Program-made: the position numbers and the translations under genes
Shown: positions 53,722 through 62,186 of the stretch, piece by piece
Layout of the letters: each line of letters opens with the position of its first letter
Position numbering within the stretch: the first letter of the stretch is position 1
Notes under the pieces: model-generated
What the model was told of the DNA's origin: nothing
Databases searched by the model: none
The model's input: only the letters and a program-made list of their open reading frames with translations
NCBI RefSeq assembly: GCF_001422725.1
Contig: NZ_LMMA01000032.1
Span: 779,186 to 843,185 of the forward strand
Length of the DNA stretch: 64,000 nucleotides
Source: Flavobacterium sp. Leaf82
Lineage (GTDB): Bacteria; Bacteroidota; Bacteroidia; Flavobacteriales; Flavobacteriaceae
Direction: 5' to 3'

Positions 53722-54174
53722 ATGAACAGCAAAATTATTTTACTAAGTATCCTTTTTTTCCTTACAACCGGAGCAATTTCGGCACAGGCAAAAAATGCTC
53801 CAAGAAGTATTATCAGTACGACAGCTCTTATCCGCAAATACCATGATCAAAAAGAATTAAGTGGTATGCAAAAAGGAGAACTTTTGGAACTATACATTGA
53901 ACGTATTAAAGTGTTAGTGAAAACTCTTCCTTACATCGCTTTGGTTACTAAACCAGGTGTTACGATGGCAGATTTAGGTATTCCGGACGACAGTGAGCAC
54001 AAAAAAGTATTAGATGCACAAGCAGTTGGTACTACAACTTTCTTAGATACTACAGTAGAGTTTCAAAGAAAAATGATGCCATATTCTGATAAAGGAAATC
54101 TTATTGCAGCAATCTTATTTTACGAAAATACATTAAAATCTTTACACGAGTTCAACGAATTGAACGAAATGTAA
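53722..54174 (+). CDS. Exported protein of unknown function
   Basis: I chose ATG 53722 (150 residues), because it gives a clean signal peptide (SKIILLSILFFLTTGAISAQ) and lies after the promoter; a longer frame would add 44 residues upstream that include the promoter. The mature part is mostly alpha-helical (LIRKYHDQKELSGMQKGELLELYIERIKVLVK) with no Cys. No family is recognised. Confidence 0.75.
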   Translation: MNSKIILLSILFFLTTGAISAQAKNAPRSIISTTALIRKYHDQKELSGMQKGELLELYIERIKVLVKTLPYIALVTKPGVTMADLGIPDDSEHKKVLDAQAVGTTTFLDTTVEFQRKMMPYSDKGNLIAAILFYENTLKSLHEFNELNEM

Positions 54175-54193
54175 TCGTATATTTTAAAAAATT

Positions 54194-54227
54194 AAAACCT
54201 CTAAAATCATTTGATTCTGGAGGTTTT
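54194..54227. terminator. Intrinsic terminator
   Basis: AAAACCTC and GAGGTTTT form the stem, with an inner ATC/GAT pair, followed by T residues. It is shared with the convergent azoreductase gene. Confidence 0.75.
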
Positions 54228-54251
54228 TTTATATTCAGGAATTAAAGAAAA

Positions 54252-54857
54252 CTAATCTATTGTTATGCTATTAATAGCTTTACTCATAGCATTTTCTTTT
54301 AATTCAGGAACTTTTAATCCTTCTGCACGAAATGCGGTAAGATTCGTCATACCCAGAAATCCTAAAAAAGCCTGCAGATAAGGAACTACAAAATCATTTG
54401 CCTTTCCCGCACCTTCAGAATATACACCGCCGGAAGACATGGCAACATATACTTTTTTGCCTGTTATTAAACCTGTTGGCCTGCCGTCTTCTCCATATCC
54501 AAAAGTTATTCCGGGTCTTGTAATATGATCAATCCAGGCTTTTAATGTAGATGGAATAGTAAAGTTATAAAGCGGCGCGCCAATAACAATTATATCTGCT
54601 GCTGTTAATTGCTGAATCAAATTATTAGAAAATGTAACAGATTCTAATTCTTCTGTACTCAGAAAATCAGCCGGAGCAAATAATTTACGAAGTGATTCGG
54701 GATTAAGATGCGGAATATCCAGATCCGTCAGATTTAATTCGGCAACTGAACTATTGGGATATTTTTCCTCGATTTTTTCAATAATAGATTTCCCCAGTTG
54801 AATACTATAAGATTCTTTGGGCTGAATACTGGACATTACATGAAGTATGTGTTTCAT
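54252..54857 (-). CDS. FMN-dependent NADH azoreductase (AzoR-like)
   Basis: This 201-residue flavodoxin-fold protein has the N-terminal phosphate loop SSIQPKESYSIQLG, the middle strand DIIVIGAPLYNFTIPSTLKAWIDHITRPG and the later VYVAMSSGGVYSEG segment. Members reduce quinones and azo compounds by two electrons, avoiding semiquinone radicals. It is divergent from an HxlR regulator, the same arrangement as azoreductase regulation by YodB in Bacillus. Confidence 0.93.
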   Translation of the reverse strand: MKHILHVMSSIQPKESYSIQLGKSIIEKIEEKYPNSSVAELNLTDLDIPHLNPESLRKLFAPADFLSTEELESVTFSNNLIQQLTAADIIVIGAPLYNFTIPSTLKAWIDHITRPGITFGYGEDGRPTGLITGKKVYVAMSSGGVYSEGAGKANDFVVPYLQAFLGFLGMTNLTAFRAEGLKVPELKENAMSKAINSITID

Positions 54858-54960
54858 AATTTAGATGTTTTAAATTTTACTTTTTATACGCTGATAATTA
54901 TTAGAAATAGGGTTTTATCTAAAGCAAAGTTACAGTTGAGAAGGGTGCAAAAGACAGCGG

Positions 54961-54992
54961 TTTCCAAAAGGAAATCAGTTACTTTTAGGAAA
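54961..54992. promoter_or_regulatory. Possible HxlR operator in the azoreductase/HxlR intergenic region
   Basis: TTTCC-AAAA-GGAAA (54961-54974) is a small palindrome, and GGAAA recurs 18 bp later (54988-54992). TATCTTTA near 54999 is a near-consensus -7 element of the HxlR gene, so binding here could block both divergent promoters. Confidence 0.45.
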
Positions 54993-55010
54993 CTTTGTAT
55001 CTTTACTGCC

Positions 55011-55382
55011 ATGAAAACAATTGAAGAACAAGAGCTTCCTACCAAGGATGAATGTGCAGGATCTCTTAGAAATATTATAGATGCGCTCTATGTTTTAAAC
55101 GGGAAATGGAAGATTGCCTTAATTCTTAGTATCATTCAGTCTCCTAAACGTTTTAATGAAATAAAAAAAGAGATCGAAGGCATTTCGCCAAAAATTTTAG
55201 CAAAAGAGCTTAAAGATCTCGAATTAAATGACTTTATTAAACGTACTGTTTATCCAACAACTCCGGTTAGCATTATATATGAAGCAACTGAATATAGCCG
55301 AACGTTGAAAAGTGTGATACGTGAACTTAGCAATTGGGGAGAATTACACAGGGAAAAAGTCAAAGAAAGCATGAGAAAATAA
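55011..55382 (+). CDS. HxlR-family transcriptional regulator
   Basis: I chose ATG 55011 (123 residues). The frame is open further upstream but that region overlaps the azoreductase gene's start and carries operator-like sequence. The domain includes VLNGKWKIALILSIIQSPKRFNEIKKEI and GISPKILAKELKDLELNDFIKRTVYPTTPVSIIYEAT in pieces. A Cys near residue 14 (KDECAGSL) is the candidate redox sensor. It is divergent from the azoreductase gene. Confidence 0.92.
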   Translation: MKTIEEQELPTKDECAGSLRNIIDALYVLNGKWKIALILSIIQSPKRFNEIKKEIEGISPKILAKELKDLELNDFIKRTVYPTTPVSIIYEATEYSRTLKSVIRELSNWGELHREKVKESMRK

Positions 55383-55759
55383 TCTTACACAACTTTCGAT
55401 AAAGAATTTAAATTTTAACCCGAATCAATTTTAGTAATTCATTTGATAATCTTCTAAAATTCGATATCATAAAATGAATTTTTCATTATTAGATATAAAA
55501 AAAAAGAATGTCTTTATAAATGATGTTAATTTTTTTAATATTCGTATTCTTTTTGGCTTAAATATCAGTTTCTTATCTATATTAATTCTTGATTTTTTAA
55601 TTGCTTGTGAATTATAGATTATTGATTATTAGTTATTTACGATAATAAAGCAACTGTTTCAATCTTGATTTTTACAGCACCTTTTTTTTAGTTTCGTTTT
55701 TAAGTCTAGTTTCGTTATGTCCTATTTGTAGGAATTAACTAATCTATAAAACCGAAATT
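55383..55759 (+). other. Intergenic region with a 10-bp direct repeat
   Basis: TAGTTTCGTT occurs at 55689-55698 and 55707-55716, an 18-bp period, about 45-70 bp before the GH87-like gene. It may be an operator. No gene or terminator was seen in the rest. Confidence 0.5.
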
Positions 55760-58705
55760 ATGAATAATCCATTACATGCTATTTTTTTTAAAAGAGGCAA
55801 ATATTGTCTTTTAATGTGGATGTTTTTCATCCTCTTAACCACAAATCTACACGCACAGCGTGGCTATTATGATGCACCTTATAAAAGATATGAGGCAAAC
55901 TTAGGTCAATTGTCTAACGGAAGTACCACTACTTCAAAATCATATGTTCAGTCTGATCTTCAATCAGAAGCATCTGACCAGCAATGTGTAAACATGTCTA
56001 CTGCAAATGCTACGGTACAATGGACACTTACAGAAGCTGCCGATGGACTTGTGATTCGATACAGTGTTCCTGACGGACAAACGGCGACTTTGGGCGTGTA
56101 TAACGGCAGTACAAAAATTACAACTCTTACTTTGACTGCAAACTGGTCGTGGGAATATTTATGGAGTAACGGAAATCCTAATAATAACGGAATTACGAAT
56201 CAAAACCCAAGAATGCGATTTGACGAAGTTCGCTATAAACTTCCGTCAAAAATTGCTGCATCAGGAACGTTAAGACTGGTGAGAGAAAGCGGAAATATTC
56301 ATCTGGACTTTGCAGAGATGGAACCAGTTCCGGCAAGTATTTCAGCTCCGGCGGGTTCTGTGACGTATACCGGAAACGGAAGTGATCTTCAGACTTTTAT
56401 TGATGCAAACGGCGGTAAAAAAATATACGTACCAAGCGGAGTTTTTAACGTGAACAGAGAATTGTATTTTGGCACTGCAAATACTTCATTAGTGGGTGCG
56501 GGAATGTGGTATACCCAAATTAATTTTACGAATAACAGCAGCGGTAACGGAGGATTGCGTGCAAATGCAAGTAATATCTCGTTTACGGATCTTTATTTAA
56601 CAACCAATTCAGCATCCAGAAGTAATTCTTATAAAGCTATAAATGGCGTTTTTACTTCGGGTTCAACCGTGAGAAATATTTGGGCAGAACATTTTGAATG
56701 TGGCGCCTGGATTGCACAATACAATGTTGGCGGACCAGCAATTGCAGATGGATTTACAGTATCGCATTGCCGTTTTAGAAATAATTATGCTGACGGAATT
56801 AATCTTTGCAAAGGAACTGCAAATTCAATTGTAGAGCATTGCAATTTTAGAAATAACGGTGATGACGATCAGGCAATCTGGTCTGCAGACGGACAGGAAT
56901 GTATCAACAATACGTTTAGATACAACACTTCAGAAAATTGCTGGCGTGCTTGTGGTCTTGCTATTTATGGCGGAAAAAACAACAAAGCTTATAATCTAAT
57001 TATAAAAGACAATCTGGAAGCTGGAATCAGAGTTAGCAATAATTTTCCCGGAGCACCATTTAACAATGACGGAATGCATGAAATTCACGATATCACAGTA
57101 TCAACATGCGGAACGTTTAATGATACGTACAATAATCCGGTAGCTGCAGTAGATATTTTTAGCGCGACTAATGCAGGATCTCAGGTAAAAAATGTTCAGC
57201 TTTATAATATCGATATTCTGGATTCAAGAAACGATGCAATTTCTATAAGCAAAAGATCAGGAGATGGTATTTATAATCTTAGTTTTAAAGACATAACCGT
57301 TAACGGAACTGGGAAAGAATATCCAAACAATAATGCATTAAACAGAAATTGGGGCAGAGGTTTTTTTGTACTTATAGCAGGTTCTCCAGCCGGAAATGGT
57401 ACATATTGCAATATGAATTACTCGAATAGAGGCGGTAATGCAACCAGTAATGAAGAAACCAGTGCAATTGGTACATTTTCCTGGACACCAGGCAGTAATT
57501 GTTCAAGCACATCAGTTCCGGTTACAGGAGTTACCGTTACACCGGCAACAGCTACATTAAGTGCTGGTTCAACACAACAATTAACGCCATCAATTGCTCC
57601 TGCAAATGCTACAAACAAAAACGTATCCTATAGTTCTAATAATACAGGCGTTGCAACCGTAAATGGTTCAGGTTTTGTAACGGCAATTGGCTCAGGATCT
57701 GCAACAATAACGGTAACAACACAAGATGGTGCAAAAACAGCGACTTCTGTAATTACGGTAAATACATCAAATGTGGCGGTAACAAGTGTGAGTCTTAACC
57801 CAACATCAGTATCATTAGCTGTGGGCGGAACACAACAATTAACACCAACAATTCTACCGTCTAATGCCACAAATAAATCAGTAAGTTATGCTTCTAACAA
57901 TACTGGCGTAGCAACGGTTAATAGTGCAGGTTTAGTTACAGCAATCGGCAACGGAACTGCAACAATTACAGTAACAACTGTAGACGGAAATAAAACAAGT
58001 ACGGCTTCAATTACCGTGAGTACGGCAACCGGAAACTATTTTACCATTAAAAACAAGTGGACAAATAATTATTTATATGATGCCGGTGCAAATGTAGGAT
58101 ATGGTGCAACCGTTGCAAATAATAACTATAAATGGCAAAAAGTAGCCGTTGATGCCACTTATTTTATACTGCAAAATGTAGGTACAGGAGATATTATGCA
58201 TATCGAAAACTTAACAGGAGCAGTACAATGTACAGCCGGATCATCTGGCTGGTACAGCGCACAATGGTCAAATGAAAATGTTGATGCTACCTGGGTGAGA
58301 ATCAAAAACAGATGGCAAACCGGAAGCATGATTCATATCGAAAACCTAAATGGTTCTGCTCAATACTCCGGCGCTCAAAACAATTGGGAAAGCGCGCAAT
58401 GGCAATTTCAAACTGTTTCGGCTTCCAAAAGAATCAATGCAAATGAAGCGGAAGTAACAGTTGAAAATTCTCAGGTTAGTATTTATCCAAATCCTGCAAC
58501 CAATAATGAGTTTAATATTACCCTGCCGGAATTAGAAACAGGTGATATCGCAACAGTATCAGTTATTGATATAAACGGAAGAAAGGTTCTGGTAAAAAAA
58601 CTGACTGTATCTTCAAAAATTAATCATGAATTAGCATCGGGAATATATGTTGTTACGATTAGTTCTAATGATTTTAATGTTTCTAAAAAACTGATCGTTA
58701 AATAA
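55760..58705 (+). CDS. T9SS-exported GH87-like beta-helix glucanase with BIG2 and lectin-like domains
   Basis: This 981-residue protein has a signal peptide ending near residue 33 (NLHAQ). After a beta-sandwich module (about 40-195) comes a right-handed parallel beta helix (about 200-580). YADGINL near residue 345 and NNGDDDQAIWS near residue 368 match the acidic catalytic motifs of GH87 alpha-1,3-glucanases (mycodextranase/mutanase). Two similar bacterial Ig-like (BIG2) domains follow (about 588-665 and 672-755), then a beta-trefoil-like lectin segment (about 757-887) and a T9SS type A sorting domain (VSIYPNPATNNEFNI to VSKKLIVK). It probably attacks fungal or bacterial alpha-glucan outside the cell. 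Confidence 0.82.
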   Translation: MNNPLHAIFFKRGKYCLLMWMFFILLTTNLHAQRGYYDAPYKRYEANLGQLSNGSTTTSKSYVQSDLQSEASDQQCVNMSTANATVQWTLTEAADGLVIRYSVPDGQTATLGVYNGSTKITTLTLTANWSWEYLWSNGNPNNNGITNQNPRMRFDEVRYKLPSKIAASGTLRLVRESGNIHLDFAEMEPVPASISAPAGSVTYTGNGSDLQTFIDANGGKKIYVPSGVFNVNRELYFGTANTSLVGAGMWYTQINFTNNSSGNGGLRANASNISFTDLYLTTNSASRSNSYKAINGVFTSGSTVRNIWAEHFECGAWIAQYNVGGPAIADGFTVSHCRFRNNYADGINLCKGTANSIVEHCNFRNNGDDDQAIWSADGQECINNTFRYNTSENCWRACGLAIYGGKNNKAYNLIIKDNLEAGIRVSNNFPGAPFNNDGMHEIHDITVSTCGTFNDTYNNPVAAVDIFSATNAGSQVKNVQLYNIDILDSRNDAISISKRSGDGIYNLSFKDITVNGTGKEYPNNNALNRNWGRGFFVLIAGSPAGNGTYCNMNYSNRGGNATSNEETSAIGTFSWTPGSNCSSTSVPVTGVTVTPATATLSAGSTQQLTPSIAPANATNKNVSYSSNNTGVATVNGSGFVTAIGSGSATITVTTQDGAKTATSVITVNTSNVAVTSVSLNPTSVSLAVGGTQQLTPTILPSNATNKSVSYASNNTGVATVNSAGLVTAIGNGTATITVTTVDGNKTSTASITVSTATGNYFTIKNKWTNNYLYDAGANVGYGATVANNNYKWQKVAVDATYFILQNVGTGDIMHIENLTGAVQCTAGSSGWYSAQWSNENVDATWVRIKNRWQTGSMIHIENLNGSAQYSGAQNNWESAQWQFQTVSASKRINANEAEVTVENSQVSIYPNPATNNEFNITLPELETGDIATVSVIDINGRKVLVKKLTVSSKINHELASGIYVVTISSNDFNVSKKLIVK

Positions 58706-58730
58706 TTCTTTAAATATTTAAAAAACAGAA

Positions 58731-58757
58731 AATGCCAGACTTTTGATCTGGCATTTT
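58731..58757. terminator. Bidirectional terminator
   Basis: AAATGCCAGA and TCTGGCATTT form a perfect 10-bp stem with a 7-nt loop and T run. It ends both the GH87-like gene and the peptide/toroid/PhyH operon. Confidence 0.88.
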
Positions 58758-58781
58758 TTATTTTCTTTTTAATAAATAGTA

Positions 58782-59543
58782 TTACAGTTGTAATTCTGAT
58801 TCTTTAGATGTTTTGAGGTCTAAATAATCCCAGATATTGGTATCAAAGTTAAAATGATTTTCTCCTCCATTTAGTTTATTTCCCCATCTTCCAATTAATG
58901 CAAGTCTTGCTGAATCTGATTTATTTACAGATGCCGAGTGCAAAATCAAGGAGTGCCAAAGCATTAAATCTCCTGCTTTACCAAAAAAAGGAACGGCTTC
59001 GCTTGAAACCCTGTTTTTTATATTAGCAAATATCATGTCTTGGCTAAGAACGCCCTGAGCCATATAATCTTGTGGATTTTCCTTAAAATAATCCCAGGAA
59101 GTGATATGACTTCCAGGCCAGTACATAAATGGTCCGCCAAACTCTGTGACATCAGATAAATAAAAAACAGAATTTACTAAAGTTCGAATTGCATCATAAA
59201 CCGGAAAATCAAGATGCGGCGCTCTTGCACCTAACCATTCTGCGTCATTATCCGGGGATCTTGCTACAACTTCATTTTCACCGTGCCATAAAATACTATC
59301 GGACAGACAATCATATAAGCTTTTCATTTTGTAATGTAGTGTTGGCAATGGTTCATTTTTCAGAAAAAATTGGCTTGAAGGGATGTTCTTCAAAGAATTA
59401 AACCAATCTTCATCAGAAACCGGATTCTGAAAATAGTTTAATACTTGTTTTTTCCATTCAGCGATTTCCTCCTGAACAAAAAAATCTTTTATAATTAAAA
59501 CTCCATCTTTTTTAAATTGTTCTATTTGATTAGCTGTTAACAT
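58782..59543 (-). CDS. PhyH-family Fe(II)/2-oxoglutarate dioxygenase of the peptide cluster
   Basis: This 253-residue protein has the HxD motif APHLDFPVYD (about 111-120), FGGPFMYWPGSH, and the distal His in LMLWHSLILHSASVNKSDSARLALIGRW, where Arg binds 2-oxoglutarate. HxD, not HxG, argues for hydroxylation or another oxidation, not halogenation. It is the last gene of a tight operon (3 bp after the second toroid-like protein) behind a 59-residue peptide gene. A natural inference is that it oxidises that peptide. Confidence 0.9.
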   Translation of the reverse strand: MLTANQIEQFKKDGVLIIKDFFVQEEIAEWKKQVLNYFQNPVSDEDWFNSLKNIPSSQFFLKNEPLPTLHYKMKSLYDCLSDSILWHGENEVVARSPDNDAEWLGARAPHLDFPVYDAIRTLVNSVFYLSDVTEFGGPFMYWPGSHITSWDYFKENPQDYMAQGVLSQDMIFANIKNRVSSEAVPFFGKAGDLMLWHSLILHSASVNKSDSARLALIGRWGNKLNGGENHFNFDTNIWDYLDLKTSKESELQL

Positions 59544-59546
59544 AAT

Positions 59547-60407
59547 TCAAGTTTTTATTTGATTAAAATGTTTATGAGAATTAAATATTCGGGATATTAA
59601 ATTATTTTTATCTTTGGTTAATTCATAAAGCGTCCATAAAACCTGAATAGCTGTTTCTAGTTTTATTTGGAGTATAGTAATTTCTCCGTTGGCTTCATTT
59701 TTTACTTCAGAAAATGCAGTTTCAAAATCTCCAAAACTACCATCCGTACATTGTTGATGTAGTATAAAATCTAGTCCTGTTTGAATTGCAAGTGATTCTT
59801 TACATTCTAAATAATTTAAAGCTCGCAAACTTCTCATTACTAATTCCAGATCATATAATCTCATGGCATGTATGGCCATTCCTTCAATTTTGCTATTAAA
59901 TACAGGATTATATTCGACTTCACAGGTTCCGAATTTTGATTTCATTTCTATTTGAGTAAGAACATCATTTATCATTTTTATGATATCCAGCTCAAACATT
60001 GGAATTTTAAAATTAAGCGAAGAGATTTCATTTTTATCATTATCATCCTCAAAAACGCAATTTAATAACACTCCATTTACGGAATTTGGATTAGCATCTT
60101 TGATTTCGTATAAAATGGAAGAATATTCTAAAGGAGCTTCTATCTGACCAATACTGCCAAAATCCAGTATTAAAGAATTTGCTAAAATGCAATTAAATAA
60201 ACTTTCTGAACGATAGTCAATTGGATTATTATTTCTAATAAAGTTTTGGATGAATTTTATTTCGTCTTCATTCCTGTTTCTATCGATTAAAGTAATTAAT
60301 TTGAGTAGAGCCAGAACTTTAATTACATTATCCGATTGTTGTATACCATTATTTGAACGGATCCAGTTATATAATTTTTCGGTGATTTTTTTGATAGACT
60401 TTTCCAT
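59547..60407 (-). CDS. Alpha/alpha-toroid-like protein of the peptide cluster
   Basis: This 286-residue protein is mostly helical with a QW-like repeat near residue 218 (HQQCTDGSFGDFETAF), the pattern found in terpene cyclase and prenyltransferase alpha/alpha toroids and in some peptide-modifying cyclases. There is no DxDD acid motif of squalene-hopene cyclases, so it is not an obvious terpene cyclase. It is 3 bp downstream of the other toroid-like gene and 3 bp upstream of the dioxygenase. The family is not firmly identified. Confidence 0.6.
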   Translation of the reverse strand: MEKSIKKITEKLYNWIRSNNGIQQSDNVIKVLALLKLITLIDRNRNEDEIKFIQNFIRNNNPIDYRSESLFNCILANSLILDFGSIGQIEAPLEYSSILYEIKDANPNSVNGVLLNCVFEDDNDKNEISSLNFKIPMFELDIIKMINDVLTQIEMKSKFGTCEVEYNPVFNSKIEGMAIHAMRLYDLELVMRSLRALNYLECKESLAIQTGLDFILHQQCTDGSFGDFETAFSEVKNEANGEITILQIKLETAIQVLWTLYELTKDKNNLISRIFNSHKHFNQIKT

Positions 60408-60410
60408 AAA

Positions 60411-61355
60411 TCAATTATTAATAAATTCGCAATCCAGCAATATTAAAGTCACAATTGTAGGATGATAAACATCATCAAAAAGAGGTAAGTTTTCTTCTAA
60501 TGATTTACCATCTTGTCTTTGTTTTACCCAATCTCTACCAGGAATAAAGCCGCTTGTTTGCTGACTTTTGCACAATGTTGAAGCAATATCGCGATCTATT
60601 TCTGTAAATTGTTTTCGCAGACAAAATTGATTAATTAATAATTCGGCAGTCAAATCCCAGTCTTGTTTTATTATAGACATAGACGTCGATAAATCAACAT
60701 ATTTTTGAACATCTTTATAATGCACTCCTAAAAATTGTTTCATATCTACTGATCCAAAATCTGAAAAGTGAAATAAAAGGTGCGTTAAACCATATAAATC
60801 CATGTTTTGGATATAAGACAATTTAGGAAGATTTATAAGTGAAGAATTTAATAATAAGTCGTAATTGTTTGAGAAAGAATGTTTTAAATCGCAAGCTTCA
60901 ATATAATATTTCATGTCCAATTTATCCCAGGCACTTCGTTCAATACGATCCAGATAGCCTCTGTCTAAAACAGTTTGTAAATCATTTGAAACTTCCTGCT
61001 CATTGATTCCAAAAGATTTAAGTACAGAACAGGCAACAACTCTATGTGGAAACAATTGGATTCTTCGTCTGGAATCAAAGAAAAAATTCTGACTGTAAAC
61101 AATAGAAATCCAAGCTTCTTTTAGTTTTTCAATTTTAGGATGTTTCCTTAAAACAGAAGATCGTTGCGCAAGTCTTAAAGCTAGTCCTAACTCGATTAAT
61201 GCTTTTCTTGATAAATCAGCTTTAATATTTTCCGGTGGAATACCCACGATAGAATCTTCAACAGGTGTTTGAAATTTATCCATGTTAGAGTCAAGCCAAT
61301 CTAAAACTCCTTCGAGCATATTATCCCGATCACTATTATTAAAAAGTTTATTCAT
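60411..61355 (-). CDS. Alpha-helical DUF6895-like protein of the peptide cluster
   Basis: This 314-residue protein is helical, with DLYGLTHLLFHFSDFGSVD near residue 200, QDWDLTAELLINQFCLRK, SQQTSGFIPGRDW and VYHPTIVTLILLDC. These resemble, as I recall, the DUF6895 family, which has an alpha/alpha-toroid pattern and no known activity. It follows the peptide gene after a terminator-like hairpin and begins the three-gene tight operon. Its role could be binding or modifying the peptide, but that is inference. Confidence 0.6.
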   Translation of the reverse strand: MNKLFNNSDRDNMLEGVLDWLDSNMDKFQTPVEDSIVGIPPENIKADLSRKALIELGLALRLAQRSSVLRKHPKIEKLKEAWISIVYSQNFFFDSRRRIQLFPHRVVACSVLKSFGINEQEVSNDLQTVLDRGYLDRIERSAWDKLDMKYYIEACDLKHSFSNNYDLLLNSSLINLPKLSYIQNMDLYGLTHLLFHFSDFGSVDMKQFLGVHYKDVQKYVDLSTSMSIIKQDWDLTAELLINQFCLRKQFTEIDRDIASTLCKSQQTSGFIPGRDWVKQRQDGKSLEENLPLFDDVYHPTIVTLILLDCEFINN

Positions 61356-61388
61356 GATGTTATTTAGATTTAGGGAAAAGAAAAAAAT

Positions 61389-61418
61389 AATGAGTGAGAT
61401 TTTTATTTCTCACTCATT
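61389..61418 (-). terminator. Hairpin with U run between peptide gene and operon
   Basis: AATGAGTGAGA and TCTCACTCATT form a perfect 11-bp stem with an 8-nt loop, and on the minus strand it is followed by seven U residues. It lies 9 bp after the peptide stop and 33 bp before the next ATG, a place where a leaky terminator would let the peptide be made in excess over the enzymes. Confidence 0.85.
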
Positions 61419-61427
61419 AGTAGGTAG

Positions 61428-61607
61428 TTAATGACTTACAAAACCATGTTGGTAGACGATTGCGCTGTTAACTACAGGCCCGTTAGCATCACCATCTTTA
61501 TGGGTTTTTTTAACTAAGAAGTTTGCAAATTCATCTAAATTTGTTACACCTTCTTTTTTCAACTGACTAAGAATTTCTTCTTTAGTGATTTTAATTTCTT
61601 TGCTCAT
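61428..61607 (-). CDS. 59-residue peptide, candidate RiPP precursor
   Basis: ATG at 61607 to TAA at 61428 encodes 59 residues. The N-terminal 34 (MSKEIKITKEEILSQLK then EGVTNLDEFANFLVKK) are charged and helical, like a leader. The last 25 (THKDGDANGPVVNSAIV then YQHGFVSH) are less charged, contain Pro, Val, Asn, Tyr and His, and no Cys. That rules out lanthionine or thiazole chemistry on Cys but leaves hydroxylation by the downstream dioxygenase. It has its own hairpin terminator before the enzyme genes. No known precursor family is recognised; it could be another kind of small protein. Confidence 0.7.
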   Translation of the reverse strand: MSKEIKITKEEILSQLKKEGVTNLDEFANFLVKKTHKDGDANGPVVNSAIVYQHGFVSH

Positions 61608-62186
61608 GATTTCTAAACTTTAATTGTTTTTTCCTACTCATAAGGTTTTTCAGATTTCACCCCGTTTTTATAGTGGTTTCTGAACTCCACTGTTTTTATA
61701 TTATAACTTTATAATGCTTTGATATATTTCATTTTATCTTTGAAGTATTATTTTGAAATAATAGCATAAGTAAATGAGAATAGTTTTATATTTCTATTAT
61801 AAAGCTACTTATTTGTAGTGTTTTACAGCGATAAAAAGTCACGAAAACTGGTTTTTTATACATGAGAAAGGAAATTCATGTTACGAGTTTTTTTTGTGAG
61901 TTTATTTTTACGGTGTAAAATTAAATTAACTGATATTCAAAATATTACAATAAGGAGTGGAAAAGCAATGTTATCTCAAGCTAATTATTTTGAAGAAGTT
62001 TATTCCGAGTCTAGATTTATATTAAGCTATCGAGAATATGTTGAAGAGAAGAAAAGACCAGTGAATGTATTTATTAATTATAGCTTGTTTAATTGTATAA
62101 AAAAAGCCAGATCAAGAGATTTGGCTTTTGTTACTTAGTGTCTATAATGTATGACTGGCAAATGCTTTCTAATTGGAATTAGTGAT
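61608..62186. other. Intergenic region upstream of the peptide gene
   Basis: These 579 bp should hold the promoter of the peptide gene (minus strand), but no TAnnTTTG element was found. An 86-codon frame (61878-62138) on the plus strand contains the terminator of the methyltransferase gene and is not supported as a gene. A small hairpin AGTGG/CCACT lies near 61675-61694. Confidence 0.45.
62102..62129 (-). terminator. Terminator of the methyltransferase gene
   Basis: AAAAGCCAGATC pairs with GATTTGGCTTTT (one G-U) around a 4-nt loop, and a T run follows on the minus strand. It lies 58 bp past the gene's stop and separates it from the peptide operon. Confidence 0.82.

Noticed and set aside
54798..55010. 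Extended start for the HxlR gene
   Set aside because: The extra part overlaps the start of the azoreductase gene and carries the shared promoter region; ATG 55011 gives a normal HxlR length.
58782..59543. Halogenase assignment for the PhyH protein of the peptide cluster
   Set aside because: The iron-binding motif is HxD (APHLDFPV), whereas 2OG-dependent halogenases replace the Asp with Gly or Ala.
59547..60407. Terpene cyclase assignment
   Set aside because: Only a QW-like repeat is present; the DxDD acid and the usual length of squalene-hopene cyclases are absent.
61878..62138. 86-codon plus-strand frame upstream of the peptide gene
   Set aside because: Its last part is the terminator of the methyltransferase gene on the other strand (62102-62129), and no promoter or family supports it; an internal ATG at 61968 with a weak GGAG site is possible but unproven.
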